A DNA stretch of 43,558 nt from an uncultured Pseudomonadota bacterium (GTDB lineage Bacteria > Myxococcota_A > Polyangia > HGW-17): positions 1 through 43,558 of the forward strand of contig CALKWH010000211.1 of NCBI GenBank assembly GCA_938004375.1, written 5' to 3'. The notes under the pieces were generated by a model. It saw nothing but the letters and a program-made list of their open reading frames with translations, did no database searches and was not told the DNA's origin. This document shows, one piece after another, positions 16,954-24,383 of the stretch. Made by a program: the position numbers and the translations under genes. Positions within the stretch are counted from its first letter, which is position 1. Each line of letters begins with the position of its first letter.

Positions 16954-17712
16954 GTGAGACCGCGCCTGCGCTTTCTGGGCACCGGCAACGCCGTGTGCAT
17001 GAACGGCCGCGGCCAGGCCGCCACCTGGTTCGAGGACGCGTCCGGCGCGCTCCTGGTGGACTGCGGACCCTCGTTCATGGCCCACGCCAACCGCTTCGGC
17101 GTGGATCTCGCCCGGCTGCGGGCGGTGGCGATCACTCATTTCCACGGAGATCACCTGGCCGGGCTGCCCTTTTTGCTCATGCACTTCCAGAGCATCGACC
17201 GGCGCACGCAGCCGCTCCACCTGCTCGGTCCGGCCGGCCTGCAGCGCCATCTGGACGCGCTTTGCGAGCTGATGTACGACGGCTGGGGCCTGCCCTTCGA
17301 ACTGCGCGTCCACGAGTGGGACCCCGCCGGACCCCTCGCGTCCTGGGACGATCTCCACTGGGTGGTCACCCCCCACCCCATGGCCCACAAGCCCGAGTCC
17401 CTGGGCTTTTCGCTGAGGACGGCCGAAACGACGGTGGCCTTCTCGGGGGACACCGTGCTATGCCCGGCGCTCTACGACCTCTCCCGCGGGGCCGACGTGC
17501 TGGTGGTGGAGTGCACGCTGCCGACCCCCATCGTGCCCGTCCACATCCACGCCCGCGAGCTCGTGGAGGCGCTCCCCGGGTTCGGCGCCCGCCGCGTGGC
17601 CGCCATCCACACCGACGACGCCACCGCCGCCAACGCCGCCGCCGCCGGCCCCGACGGCAAGCTCCCCGACGCACTCTTCTTCCCCGCCGACGGCGAGATG
17701 TGGACGTTGTGA
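16954..17712 (+). CDS. RNase-Z-like metallo-beta-lactamase-fold hydrolase
   Basis: A 252-residue MBL-fold protein of the tRNase Z/arylsulfatase-like group. The metal site is visible as THFHGDHLAG (about 61-70), a later His in HPMAHKPESLGF, Asp in FSGDTVL and His in AAIHTDD. The N-terminus LRFLGTGNA is typical of RNase Z-like proteins. The long flexible arm that docks tRNA in true RNase Z is not obvious, so the substrate could be tRNA or a phosphodiester or sulfate ester. It begins with GTG at 16954, 7 bp after the amylase stop, which suggests co-transcription without implying a shared pathway. It is the last GC-rich gene before the AT-rich island. Confidence 0.75.
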   Translation: MRPRLRFLGTGNAVCMNGRGQAATWFEDASGALLVDCGPSFMAHANRFGVDLARLRAVAITHFHGDHLAGLPFLLMHFQSIDRRTQPLHLLGPAGLQRHLDALCELMYDGWGLPFELRVHEWDPAGPLASWDDLHWVVTPHPMAHKPESLGFSLRTAETTVAFSGDTVLCPALYDLSRGADVLVVECTLPTPIVPVHIHARELVEALPGFGARRVAAIHTDDATAANAAAAGPDGKLPDALFFPADGEMWTL

Positions 17713-17713
17713 A

Positions 17714-17755
17714 ACAATTAGATATTGTCCTTTCGATGTTGTGAAGATATCTTCA
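17714..17755. repeat. Two palindromes upstream of the RCC1 lipoprotein gene
   Basis: An interrupted inverted repeat (ACAAT, 5 bp, ATTGT; 17714-17728) and a perfect 14-bp palindrome TGAAGATATCTTCA (17742-17755) occupy the 59-bp gap before the ATG at 17772. They could be operator sites, or the first could be a weak terminator for the upstream gene. The gap is much AT-richer than the DNA before it. Confidence 0.6.
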
Positions 17756-17771
17756 GGTGTGGAGGCGAGAA

Positions 17772-20036
17772 ATGCATAGATTTTTAATCTTTTTATTTCT
17801 ATTATTGTTTTCCTGTGAGACCAAAACCACCCATATGGATACCTGCGGGGATGGCTTTATCGACCCCGGTGAGGATTGTGATCGGAACGTCGGCGATCAG
17901 TCATGTGCCACCCTCCAGCACTACAACCTGACTGGCGTCTTAGGGTGCAACGAAAACTGCACATTTGATCTCACCGATTGTGGTGGGAAATGTGGAGACA
18001 ACGCCATCGACGTGACCGATGGGGAGGAGTGTGACGGCACGCTCCTCGGCGGACAGACTTGTCAAAGCCTGGGATTTGGAGGAGGGTCTTTGAGTTGTGG
18101 TCCACAATGCCGATTTGACATTTCCCTTTGCGAGAACGCTTGCGGCAACGGATACATCGAAGGCGCCGAGACCTGCGATGATGGGAATCAGCGAAGTTAT
18201 GATGGTTGTTCGGCGTCTTGCGAAGTCGAAGAGGGCTGGGACTGTGTGGGAATGGAATCCAGCCAATGTTCTCCCATATGTCAAGACGGAATCGTTCATG
18301 GTGACGAGGAGTGTGATTTGAACGATCTGCAAGGGCAGTCCTGCCAGACCTTGGGTTATTACGGGGGGCAACTCACCTGCACGAATCTCTGCATACTCGA
18401 CGACTCGGATTGCTCCGAGGTCGGTCGGTGTGGCGACGCGGTCATCCAAGCCGCCGAGGGAGAGGTCTGTGACGGTTCAAATCTGGACTCGAGTTCCTGC
18501 TCGGCGTTGGGATACTACGGGGGCACGCTCGCCTGCGCATCCAACTGCCGGAGCTTCGACACGACCGATTGCGTCGCGCAGGGGCGTTGTGGAGATGGTT
18601 TGCTTCAGACGTTGCAGGGGGAGGAGTGCGATCTGACGAACATGGACGGAGAATCCTGCATTTCCCTGGGGTATTACGGCGGTCTGCTTGCTTGTGATGA
18701 TCAGTGCCGTTACAACCTGACGCAGTGTTCATCGATGGGCAGGTGTGGTGATTCCGTCGTGCAATCCAGTTATTCCGAATCATGTGATCAGGATAATCTA
18801 AACGGAGAATCTTGCCACTCACTCGGGTATTATGCGGGGCAACTCTCCTGCACGTCGGACTGCAGCTTCGACGAGGCGCTCTGCGTAGGTCATTGCGGTG
18901 ATGGTGTTCTGCAGCCGGAGCAGGAGTCGTGTGATGGGTCGGATCTGGGTGGGGAATCCTGTGCAAGCCAAAATTATCTCTATGGTGGATTGTTATCGTG
19001 TGACGCCACATGCGATTTGGAGACGATTAACTGTAATGAAATCAAACAAGTTGCCATTGGCAGGGATCTGAGCAACCCGCATCGTTGCATTCGACTGTCG
19101 AATGGTACGCCACGATGTTGGGGGAGCAATTCTGCTGGTCAGTTGGGGATCGGGAATACCTCCGACAGTTCCGTCCCCGTACAACCAACGGGGATGACTT
19201 CGGTCGTGGATCTCTCCACTGGGGACAGATCGACGTGCATGGTGCTGGCAGATCACACTGTCCGTTGCTGGGGCTTGAATGCTTCGGGGCAACTGGGGGA
19301 TGGGACGACCGTCAATAAAAACCTTCCGGTTTCTGTTCTCGGGCTTTCCAATGCATCGAAGGTGCGTATTGGCATGACTCACGCCTGCAGCCTGCTGACG
19401 GATGGGTCCGTTCTTTGTTGGGGAGCCAATAATTACGGGCAGTTAGGCAACAACACAATCATCAACAGTCCGACTGCGGTGCCGGTGCAAGGCCTGACAG
19501 GAGTCGTAGACATCGCGGTTGGCGACAACCATTCTTGTGCCGTGTCGGGGGATGGCCGCGCTTTTTGCTGGGGATACAATCAATACGGACAACTGGGGAA
19601 TGCCTCGTCGGTGAACAGTTCCGTCCCCGTACAGGTTGTGACAATCAATAATTTCTCTGAAATTGCGTGCGGGTATCGCCACACCTGCGGGATGACCAGT
19701 TCTGGTTCAGTTTACTGCTGGGGCCGAAATGAGAGCGGTGCTCTCGGATTGGGAGACAGCACGAATGGACGCATGGAAGTTTCCCCGGTGGTGCTTCCTT
19801 TGACTGCGATCCAAAACATTTCCGCCTCCGACACCAAGACCTGCGCGTTGAAGAATGACGGAACCGTGTACTGTTGGGGCTGGGGGAGCGGCGGAAACGC
19901 TCCTGTGCTCGTGGGGGGACTGACAACAGTCACAAAGGTCTCCGGTGGTGGCAATGCTTGTGGGATCACCCATCTGGGGAAATCGGCGTCCTGTTGGCTG
20001 AACTCCGGTCCGGCCGTAGTAATACCCGGTGAGTGA
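17772..20036 (+). CDS. Cys-rich repeat plus RCC1 beta-propeller lipoprotein (AT-rich gene)
   Basis: A 754-residue predicted lipoprotein (signal ending LFSC, Cys15). Residues about 25-425 hold eight Cys-rich units of about 45-50 residues. Most follow the plan CGDG, then ExCD, then GxSCxxLGYYGGxLxC and a closing DC; the third unit is the DUF4215-like form (CDDGN, DGCSASC, GWDC). Residues about 426-754 hold seven RCC1-type blades, each with a Cys pair and a CWGxNxxGQLG motif, enough for a complete seven-bladed propeller. It is probably an extracellular, disulfide-rich surface protein for binding or adhesion. Base composition is markedly lower in GC than neighbours, with many AAT, ATT and TTA codons, suggesting acquisition by transfer. 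ATG 17772 follows GGAGGCGAG; a GTG at 17757 is the alternative. Its stop overlaps the queG start. Confidence 0.85.
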   Translation: MHRFLIFLFLLLFSCETKTTHMDTCGDGFIDPGEDCDRNVGDQSCATLQHYNLTGVLGCNENCTFDLTDCGGKCGDNAIDVTDGEECDGTLLGGQTCQSLGFGGGSLSCGPQCRFDISLCENACGNGYIEGAETCDDGNQRSYDGCSASCEVEEGWDCVGMESSQCSPICQDGIVHGDEECDLNDLQGQSCQTLGYYGGQLTCTNLCILDDSDCSEVGRCGDAVIQAAEGEVCDGSNLDSSSCSALGYYGGTLACASNCRSFDTTDCVAQGRCGDGLLQTLQGEECDLTNMDGESCISLGYYGGLLACDDQCRYNLTQCSSMGRCGDSVVQSSYSESCDQDNLNGESCHSLGYYAGQLSCTSDCSFDEALCVGHCGDGVLQPEQESCDGSDLGGESCASQNYLYGGLLSCDATCDLETINCNEIKQVAIGRDLSNPHRCIRLSNGTPRCWGSNSAGQLGIGNTSDSSVPVQPTGMTSVVDLSTGDRSTCMVLADHTVRCWGLNASGQLGDGTTVNKNLPVSVLGLSNASKVRIGMTHACSLLTDGSVLCWGANNYGQLGNNTIINSPTAVPVQGLTGVVDIAVGDNHSCAVSGDGRAFCWGYNQYGQLGNASSVNSSVPVQVVTINNFSEIACGYRHTCGMTSSGSVYCWGRNESGALGLGDSTNGRMEVSPVVLPLTAIQNISASDTKTCALKNDGTVYCWGWGSGGNAPVLVGGLTTVTKVSGGGNACGITHLGKSASCWLNSGPAVVIPGE

Positions 20037-20932
20037 CCGTGTTGCCTTCTGAATATTTGAGGGATTTCATCACAGCCAGATGTGAACTACAGGGGGCGGT
20101 GGCCACGGGGGTGGTCCGGGCGGAAAAGATGACGATCCCAAAGGAGGCGCGGGCCTGGCTCGCCGCCGGGAACGCCGCGGGCATGGATTACCTGAAAGAG
20201 CACCTGGAGCTCAAGGCGGATCCCGAAAACGTGCTGCCGGGCGTCCGGTCCATCGTGTGCGCCGCGTTCCCCCACGAGGTGAGCTTCCCGCCGTCGCCGC
20301 CGCCCGCCATCGCCGGGTACGCCTGGGGCGAGGACTACCACGTCCGGGTGCGCCGGGCGCTGACGACCGTCGCGCTGGAACTAAACGAACGCGCGCCCTG
20401 CCGGTGGCGGGTCTGCGTGGACACCGCCCCGCTGCCGGAGCGCCACCTGGCCGTCGCGGCCGGGCTGGGCTTCATCGGCACGAACACCTGCCTGATCGTG
20501 CCCGGCGTGGGGCCCAACGTGGTCCTGGGCGAGTTGTTGGTCGACCTGGAGCTTCCGCCCACCGACCCGGCCCCCCGGCCCTGTGCGCGGTGCAACCGGT
20601 GCATCCGGGATTGTCCGGGAGGGGCGTTAAGTAAAGATGGTCGGCTGGACGCCCGGCGCTGCCTGAGTTATTGGACCACGGCCGCGAAGGACGACCCGCC
20701 GGACGACCTGCGCGCCAAAGGCGGCGGGAGGTTCTTCGGGTGCGAGACCTGCGTGGCCGTCTGCCCCCACGTGGGACCGAATTACCACGGCGCGTTCCGC
20801 GAGGCCGCCGCCGCCGCCGTGACGATCCCCGGCTTCTGGCGGGAGCCGCCCTGGCGCGGGGCGGTGTACGCGGCGCTGCCCGCCTGGCGCCTGGCGCGGA
20901 ACCAGGCGTGGGCCACGACACACGGGGAGTGA
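20033..20932 (+). CDS. queG: Epoxyqueuosine reductase QueG
   Basis: QueG performs the last step of queuosine synthesis, reducing epoxyqueuosine to queuosine in tRNA with cobalamin and two 4Fe-4S clusters. The 299-residue protein has the conserved core PLPERHLAVAAGLGFIGTNT (family form GWIGKNT, so Trp and Lys are replaced by Phe and Thr) and LGELLVDLEL. The ferredoxin-type motifs are CARCNRCIRDCP and CETCVAVCP. It lacks the C-terminal HEAT-like extension of longer QueG proteins. The start is GTG at 20033, overlapping the preceding stop by 4 bp; the N-terminal residues align with the family, so the start is near here. The first 60 or so bases share the AT-richer composition of the upstream island, then GC rises sharply. 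Confidence 0.88.
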   Translation: MTVLPSEYLRDFITARCELQGAVATGVVRAEKMTIPKEARAWLAAGNAAGMDYLKEHLELKADPENVLPGVRSIVCAAFPHEVSFPPSPPPAIAGYAWGEDYHVRVRRALTTVALELNERAPCRWRVCVDTAPLPERHLAVAAGLGFIGTNTCLIVPGVGPNVVLGELLVDLELPPTDPAPRPCARCNRCIRDCPGGALSKDGRLDARRCLSYWTTAAKDDPPDDLRAKGGGRFFGCETCVAVCPHVGPNYHGAFREAAAAAVTIPGFWREPPWRGAVYAALPAWRLARNQAWATTHGE

Positions 20933-21040
20933 AAAACCTCACGCCGCGCCGGAATACCGGACGCGGTGGGGGCGTTTCCCCGACTGCCGGACGCGACCCC
21001 AGTTTCGACCCTGCGGGGCCGCGCCGGCGAAGGAGGCACC

Positions 21041-21616
21041 TTGCTCGGCTGGAAGAAGGATCGATCCAAGGAATTCATGACGCTGGCCTCGCCGGTGATG
21101 GACGCCCTGTACGGCACGGCGATGAAGCTCACGCGCAACGAGGAGGTGGCCCGGGATCTCGTCCAGGACACCTACCTGAAAGCGTTCAAATATTTCGATA
21201 CGTTCGAGCGTGGCACGAACTTCAAGGCGTGGATGTTCCGCATCATGACCCGCCTGTTCTACGACCGCTACAACGAGCGCAAACGCACGGCGGCGATGTT
21301 CTCGTCCTTCGACGACGTGACCATCAACGCCACCGCGGACCCGGACTCCCGCTCCGGCGCCGGCGAACGCCGCCTGCTCGCCGCCGAGCTGCAGCAGGCC
21401 CTGGACCAGCTCCCGGCGGACTTCCGCCTGCCCCTGGTGCTGTGCGACGTCCACGAGTTCTCCTACCAGGAGATCGCGGACATCATGGAGTGCCCCATCG
21501 GCACGGTCATGAGCCGCCTGTTCCGGGCGCGCAAACGCATGAAGGAGATTATTTTGAATATGAACCAGACCGATGGGTCGGAGACCACGAAATCCGGTCA
21601 GATCATCCCGTTCTAG
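21041..21616 (+). CDS. ECF-type RNA polymerase sigma factor
   Basis: A 191-residue extracytoplasmic-function sigma factor that redirects RNA polymerase to stress or envelope promoters. Region 2 (about 12-75) contains ARDLVQDTYLKAFKYFDTF and FKAWMFRIMTRLFYDRYNER. Region 4 (about 115-170) contains LPADFRLPLVLCDVHEFSYQ followed by a helix-turn-helix (EIADIMECPIGTVMSRLFRA). The start is placed at TTG 21041 because AGGAGG lies just before it (21031-21036). A GTG at 20966 would add 25 unlikely residues, and ATG 21077 would clip region 2. The anti-sigma gene follows 21 bp downstream, the usual arrangement. The target regulon is unknown. Confidence 0.9.
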   Translation: MLGWKKDRSKEFMTLASPVMDALYGTAMKLTRNEEVARDLVQDTYLKAFKYFDTFERGTNFKAWMFRIMTRLFYDRYNERKRTAAMFSSFDDVTINATADPDSRSGAGERRLLAAELQQALDQLPADFRLPLVLCDVHEFSYQEIADIMECPIGTVMSRLFRARKRMKEIILNMNQTDGSETTKSGQIIPF

Positions 21617-21637
21617 TGCGAGGAGCGTAGCGAAGTC

Positions 21638-22579
21638 ATGGATTGCCGCGAAGTCGAAAAACTGATCACCCTGTTCATCGATGGCGAGATCTCCCGGCAG
21701 GACAGCCACGAGGTCGAGGAGCACCTCAAGCACTGCCGCCGCTGCACGGCCGTCTTCGAGGAGGCCCGGGAGCTCAAGGATCTGGTGCGCCGGCTCCCCA
21801 TGGAGAAGGCGCCCGAGGACCTGTGCGCCCGGATCCGCGCCCAGGTCTCGGCCTCGGGCGGCCGCGAGCTGGCGTTCAACTTCCTGCGCCTGGGCGCCGC
21901 TGCGGCCGTGTTCGCCCTGGCCGTCTACGGCGGCTTTGCCTGGTTTTTCGTCGAGCGCGCTCCGGCGCGGCCCGGCGTCCCGGCCCCCACCGAGCTGGCC
22001 ATGGAGCGCTCCGATGCTCCCCAGGTGACCGCCGTCGCCCCGGCCGCCGCCCCGGCCGCGGGTGGGCGCAACCTAATGAAGCGCTTCTCGTCTCCCGCGA
22101 TCTCGCGGCTCAAGAAGAAGTTCATCTCCCCGCAGATCATGGAGAACCTGGTGGTCGAGCACGTGCGGCCGCTCCCCGCCGAGATCCAGACGCCCGACTC
22201 CGACTCCATCGCCCGCTGGTACGCCACCAAGTCCGGCTTCTACGCCCCGCCCCCGCAGCTGGCTTCCTGGGGCGGCAAGATGGAGGGCGGCCGCATGAGC
22301 CGCTTCCACGACCGCGAGGCCGTGCAACTGTTCTACAACGTCAACGGCAAGCGGGTGACCGTGTTCATGTTCCGCCCCGACATGATCCCCGACCTCGTGG
22401 AACTGAACTCGGCCGAGGCCCTGGACAAGGTCGACGAGGAGGACTACGTCTCCACCACCCCCGGCGGCCGCATGGTCGCGCTGTTCTCCCACCACGGCAT
22501 CGGCTACTCCATCATCACCGACCTCGACTTCGTCGTGATGCGCCAGTGCATCCGCGCCATCGCCTCCCAGACGTTCTGA
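21638..22579 (+). CDS. Membrane anti-sigma factor with zinc-finger (zf-HC2) domain
   Basis: A 313-residue partner of the preceding ECF sigma factor. The cytoplasmic N-terminus is a zinc anti-sigma domain, with Cys3 and the H-x3-C-x2-C motif (His29, Cys33, Cys36 in HLKHCRRC) that would hold the sigma factor inactive. One transmembrane helix lies at about residues 85-104. The extracytoplasmic region of about 200 residues has an Ala/Pro linker and a folded-looking domain (about 145-310) that could sense an envelope signal. That domain was not recognised. The ATG follows a GAGGAGCG ribosome site. Release by regulated proteolysis is known for the family but is not shown here. Confidence 0.85.
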   Translation: MDCREVEKLITLFIDGEISRQDSHEVEEHLKHCRRCTAVFEEARELKDLVRRLPMEKAPEDLCARIRAQVSASGGRELAFNFLRLGAAAAVFALAVYGGFAWFFVERAPARPGVPAPTELAMERSDAPQVTAVAPAAAPAAGGRNLMKRFSSPAISRLKKKFISPQIMENLVVEHVRPLPAEIQTPDSDSIARWYATKSGFYAPPPQLASWGGKMEGGRMSRFHDREAVQLFYNVNGKRVTVFMFRPDMIPDLVELNSAEALDKVDEEDYVSTTPGGRMVALFSHHGIGYSIITDLDFVVMRQCIRAIASQTF

Positions 22580-22666
22580 TGGCCTTGGTCAGATTGGATA
22601 ATACCGTCGTAATGGATTGCAGGGTGCGGTAAAAGAGCGTGGGTGATTTCTTTTTTTTGCGATGAT

Positions 22667-22735
22667 CCCAGGGTTGACGACCGCAAGAACGGTCGACTCA
22701 ACCCTGGGCTGGTCTGTGCAACCCGCTTTGCGGGT
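22667..22735. repeat. Composite palindrome, REP-like
   Basis: CCCAGGGTTGACGACCG pairs with CGGTCGACTCAACCCTGGG (22667-22708) as a 17-bp stem with a 2-nt bulge and a 5-6-nt loop. A second hairpin ACCCGC-TTT-GCGGGT follows at 22721-22735. No T-run follows on either strand, so this is not a standard terminator. The composite resembles palindromic intergenic repeats mobilised by RAYT-type enzymes, but family membership is inference. Confidence 0.5.
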
Positions 22736-22806
22736 AAGCGGTTCCGATTTCCATCCCCTCGAACGGTAAAACAATACTGCTACACGTCAGATTGCCTTTC
22801 TTTGGG

Positions 22807-22834
22807 TTGACGTTTTCCCTCGTTCATATATATT
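22807..22834 (+). promoter_or_regulatory. Predicted sigma70 promoter of the HD-GYP/gyrA operon
   Basis: TTGACG (22807-22812), a 16-bp spacer and TATATT (22829-22834) give one of the best promoter matches in the window. The predicted start is near 22841, leaving about 43 nt of leader before the ATG at 22884. Because gyrA overlaps the HD-GYP gene, this promoter may also drive gyrA. Confidence 0.65.
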
Positions 22835-22883
22835 GGGCGCGGCACTTTTGCCGGACGGTCCCGTCTGACTCCATGGAGCCCGG

Positions 22884-24383
22884 ATGATCTCGAACGAACG
22901 ACGCACGATCCTCGTGGTGGATGACGAAATGGTGATCCGCGAGGTCCTCGAGGACTTCCTCTCGGCCGAGGGGTACGAGGTCGTCGCGGTGTCCTCCGGC
23001 GCCGACGCCCTGGTCGAGCTCGAGGAGGAGCACTACGACGCCGTGCTCTCGGATCTCATGATGCCGCAGATGAACGGCCTGGAACTGATGACCGAGATCA
23101 ACAACCGGGGTTACCAGTTGGTCAAGGTGATCATGACCGGCTACGGCACCATCGAGACCGCCGTCCAGGCCATGAAAGTGGGCGCCGACGATTACATCCT
23201 CAAGCCCTTCAAGATGGAGGAGGTGCTCTCGGTGCTCGACCGCGGCTTCGATCGCCAGCGACTGGTGCGCGAGAACATCACCCTGCGCGAGACCGTGAAC
23301 CTGTACCGCATCGCCGAGACCATCGCCCACGAGAGCGACTCGCGGCGCATCCTGCAGGAGATCGCCGAGGCCTCCTGGCAGGAGACCCAGGCGGACTTTT
23401 TGCACCTGAGCATCTTCCCCACCCCGGCGCCCCAGTGGGATCCGGGGACCCAGGTGCGCACGGGCCCCATGGCCGCGGCCGACCTCGCCCTGAACGAGCG
23501 GGCCGCGTCCGAGGCCCTGGCCCGGGAGCCGTCGCTGCTGGTGCAGGGCGCCGACGGGCAGGCCTTTTTACAGGGCGCGGGCGCCCCGGGGCCGACGGTG
23601 TCCTTCTGCGCCGTGCCGCTGCAGGTGCCCGGGCGCATGCTCGGCCTGCTGGCGGCGGTGTCCTTCACGCGGCGCACCGTCTTCACCGAGGGCCACCGCA
23701 AGTTCCTGCACATCCTGGCGACCAAGGCCGCCGCCGCGCTGGAGAACACGCGCCTGGTGGAGCAGCTCCAGGGCGCCAACCGCGAGCTCCTCGAGGCCAA
23801 CCGCCAGCTGCAGGAGAACTTCGTGCAGTCCATCCTGGGCTTCGCGCGGGCCATCGAGCAGAACGATCCCTACACCCGCGGCCACTCCGACCGCGTGGCC
23901 GAGTACAGCCGCATCATCGCCGACGAGCTCCGGTTCGAACCCCAGATCGTCGAGGACATCTTCTTCGCCGGCCAGCTCCACGACATCGGCAAGATCGGCA
24001 TCTCCTCCCAGAAGTTGAACAAGGCCGGCAAGCTCAACGCCCCCGAGATCCGCATGTTCCGCCGCCACCCCGAGATGGGCAAGCAGATCCTCGAGCCCAT
24101 CCCGTTCATGCGGCACCTGATCTCGGGCGTGTACTGCCACCACGAACGCTACGACGGCCAGGGCTACCCCCAGGGGCTCCGCGGCGAGGAGATCCCCCTG
24201 ATGGGGCGCATCATCGCCGTCGCCGACACCTACGACGCCATGACTTCGGACCGCTCCTACCGCAAGGCGCTGCCCATGCAGGTCGCCCTCGACGAGCTGC
24301 GGGCCAACGCCGGCACCCAATTCGATCCCATGGTGGTGCAGGCGTTCCTGGCGGCGGTGGCCAAAGGACAGATCCATGAGTGA
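22884..24383 (+). CDS. Response regulator with GAF and HD-GYP domains
   Basis: A 499-residue regulator predicted to hydrolyse cyclic di-GMP under phosphorelay control. The receiver domain (about 5-125) has the acidic pair Asp13-Asp14, phospho-acceptor Asp57 (LSDLMMP), Thr in IMTGYG and Lys in ILKPF. A GAF-like domain (about 150-295) and a coiled coil (about 295-315) follow. The HD-GYP domain (about 320-490) has His366-Asp367 in LHDIGKIG and Gly427-Tyr428-Pro429 in DGQGYPQGL, so the catalytic signature is complete. No cognate histidine kinase is adjacent. The last 8 bp overlap gyrA, an unusual pairing that implies translational coupling of a signalling gene to a core gene. Confidence 0.9.
   Translation: MISNERRTILVVDDEMVIREVLEDFLSAEGYEVVAVSSGADALVELEEEHYDAVLSDLMMPQMNGLELMTEINNRGYQLVKVIMTGYGTIETAVQAMKVGADDYILKPFKMEEVLSVLDRGFDRQRLVRENITLRETVNLYRIAETIAHESDSRRILQEIAEASWQETQADFLHLSIFPTPAPQWDPGTQVRTGPMAAADLALNERAASEALAREPSLLVQGADGQAFLQGAGAPGPTVSFCAVPLQVPGRMLGLLAAVSFTRRTVFTEGHRKFLHILATKAAAALENTRLVEQLQGANRELLEANRQLQENFVQSILGFARAIEQNDPYTRGHSDRVAEYSRIIADELRFEPQIVEDIFFAGQLHDIGKIGISSQKLNKAGKLNAPEIRMFRRHPEMGKQILEPIPFMRHLISGVYCHHERYDGQGYPQGLRGEEIPLMGRIIAVADTYDAMTSDRSYRKALPMQVALDELRANAGTQFDPMVVQAFLAAVAKGQIHE

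Larger units (their letters stand above)
22580..22883. other. Gene-free intergenic region of 304 bp
   Basis: Between the anti-sigma gene and the HD-GYP gene lies AT-richer DNA. It holds a run of eight T (22651-22658), a long imperfect palindrome with a second small hairpin (22667-22735), and a good promoter (22807-22834). Short minus-strand frames here have no ribosome site or recognisable product. Confidence 0.8.

Noticed and set aside
17713..20036. Prophage or insertion sequence as cause of the AT-rich island
   Set aside because: No transposase, integrase, terminal inverted repeats or target duplication could be seen at its edges.
20966..21040. GTG start for the sigma factor at 20966
   Set aside because: The extra residues do not resemble sigma region 2, and AGGAGG supports the TTG at 21041.
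22651..22708. Rho-independent terminator
   Set aside because: The T-run precedes the hairpin on the plus strand and would read as A on the minus strand after it, so neither orientation fits.
22589..22774. Small minus-strand frames across the palindromes
   Set aside because: No ribosome site or plausible protein; the frame reads through hairpin sequence.
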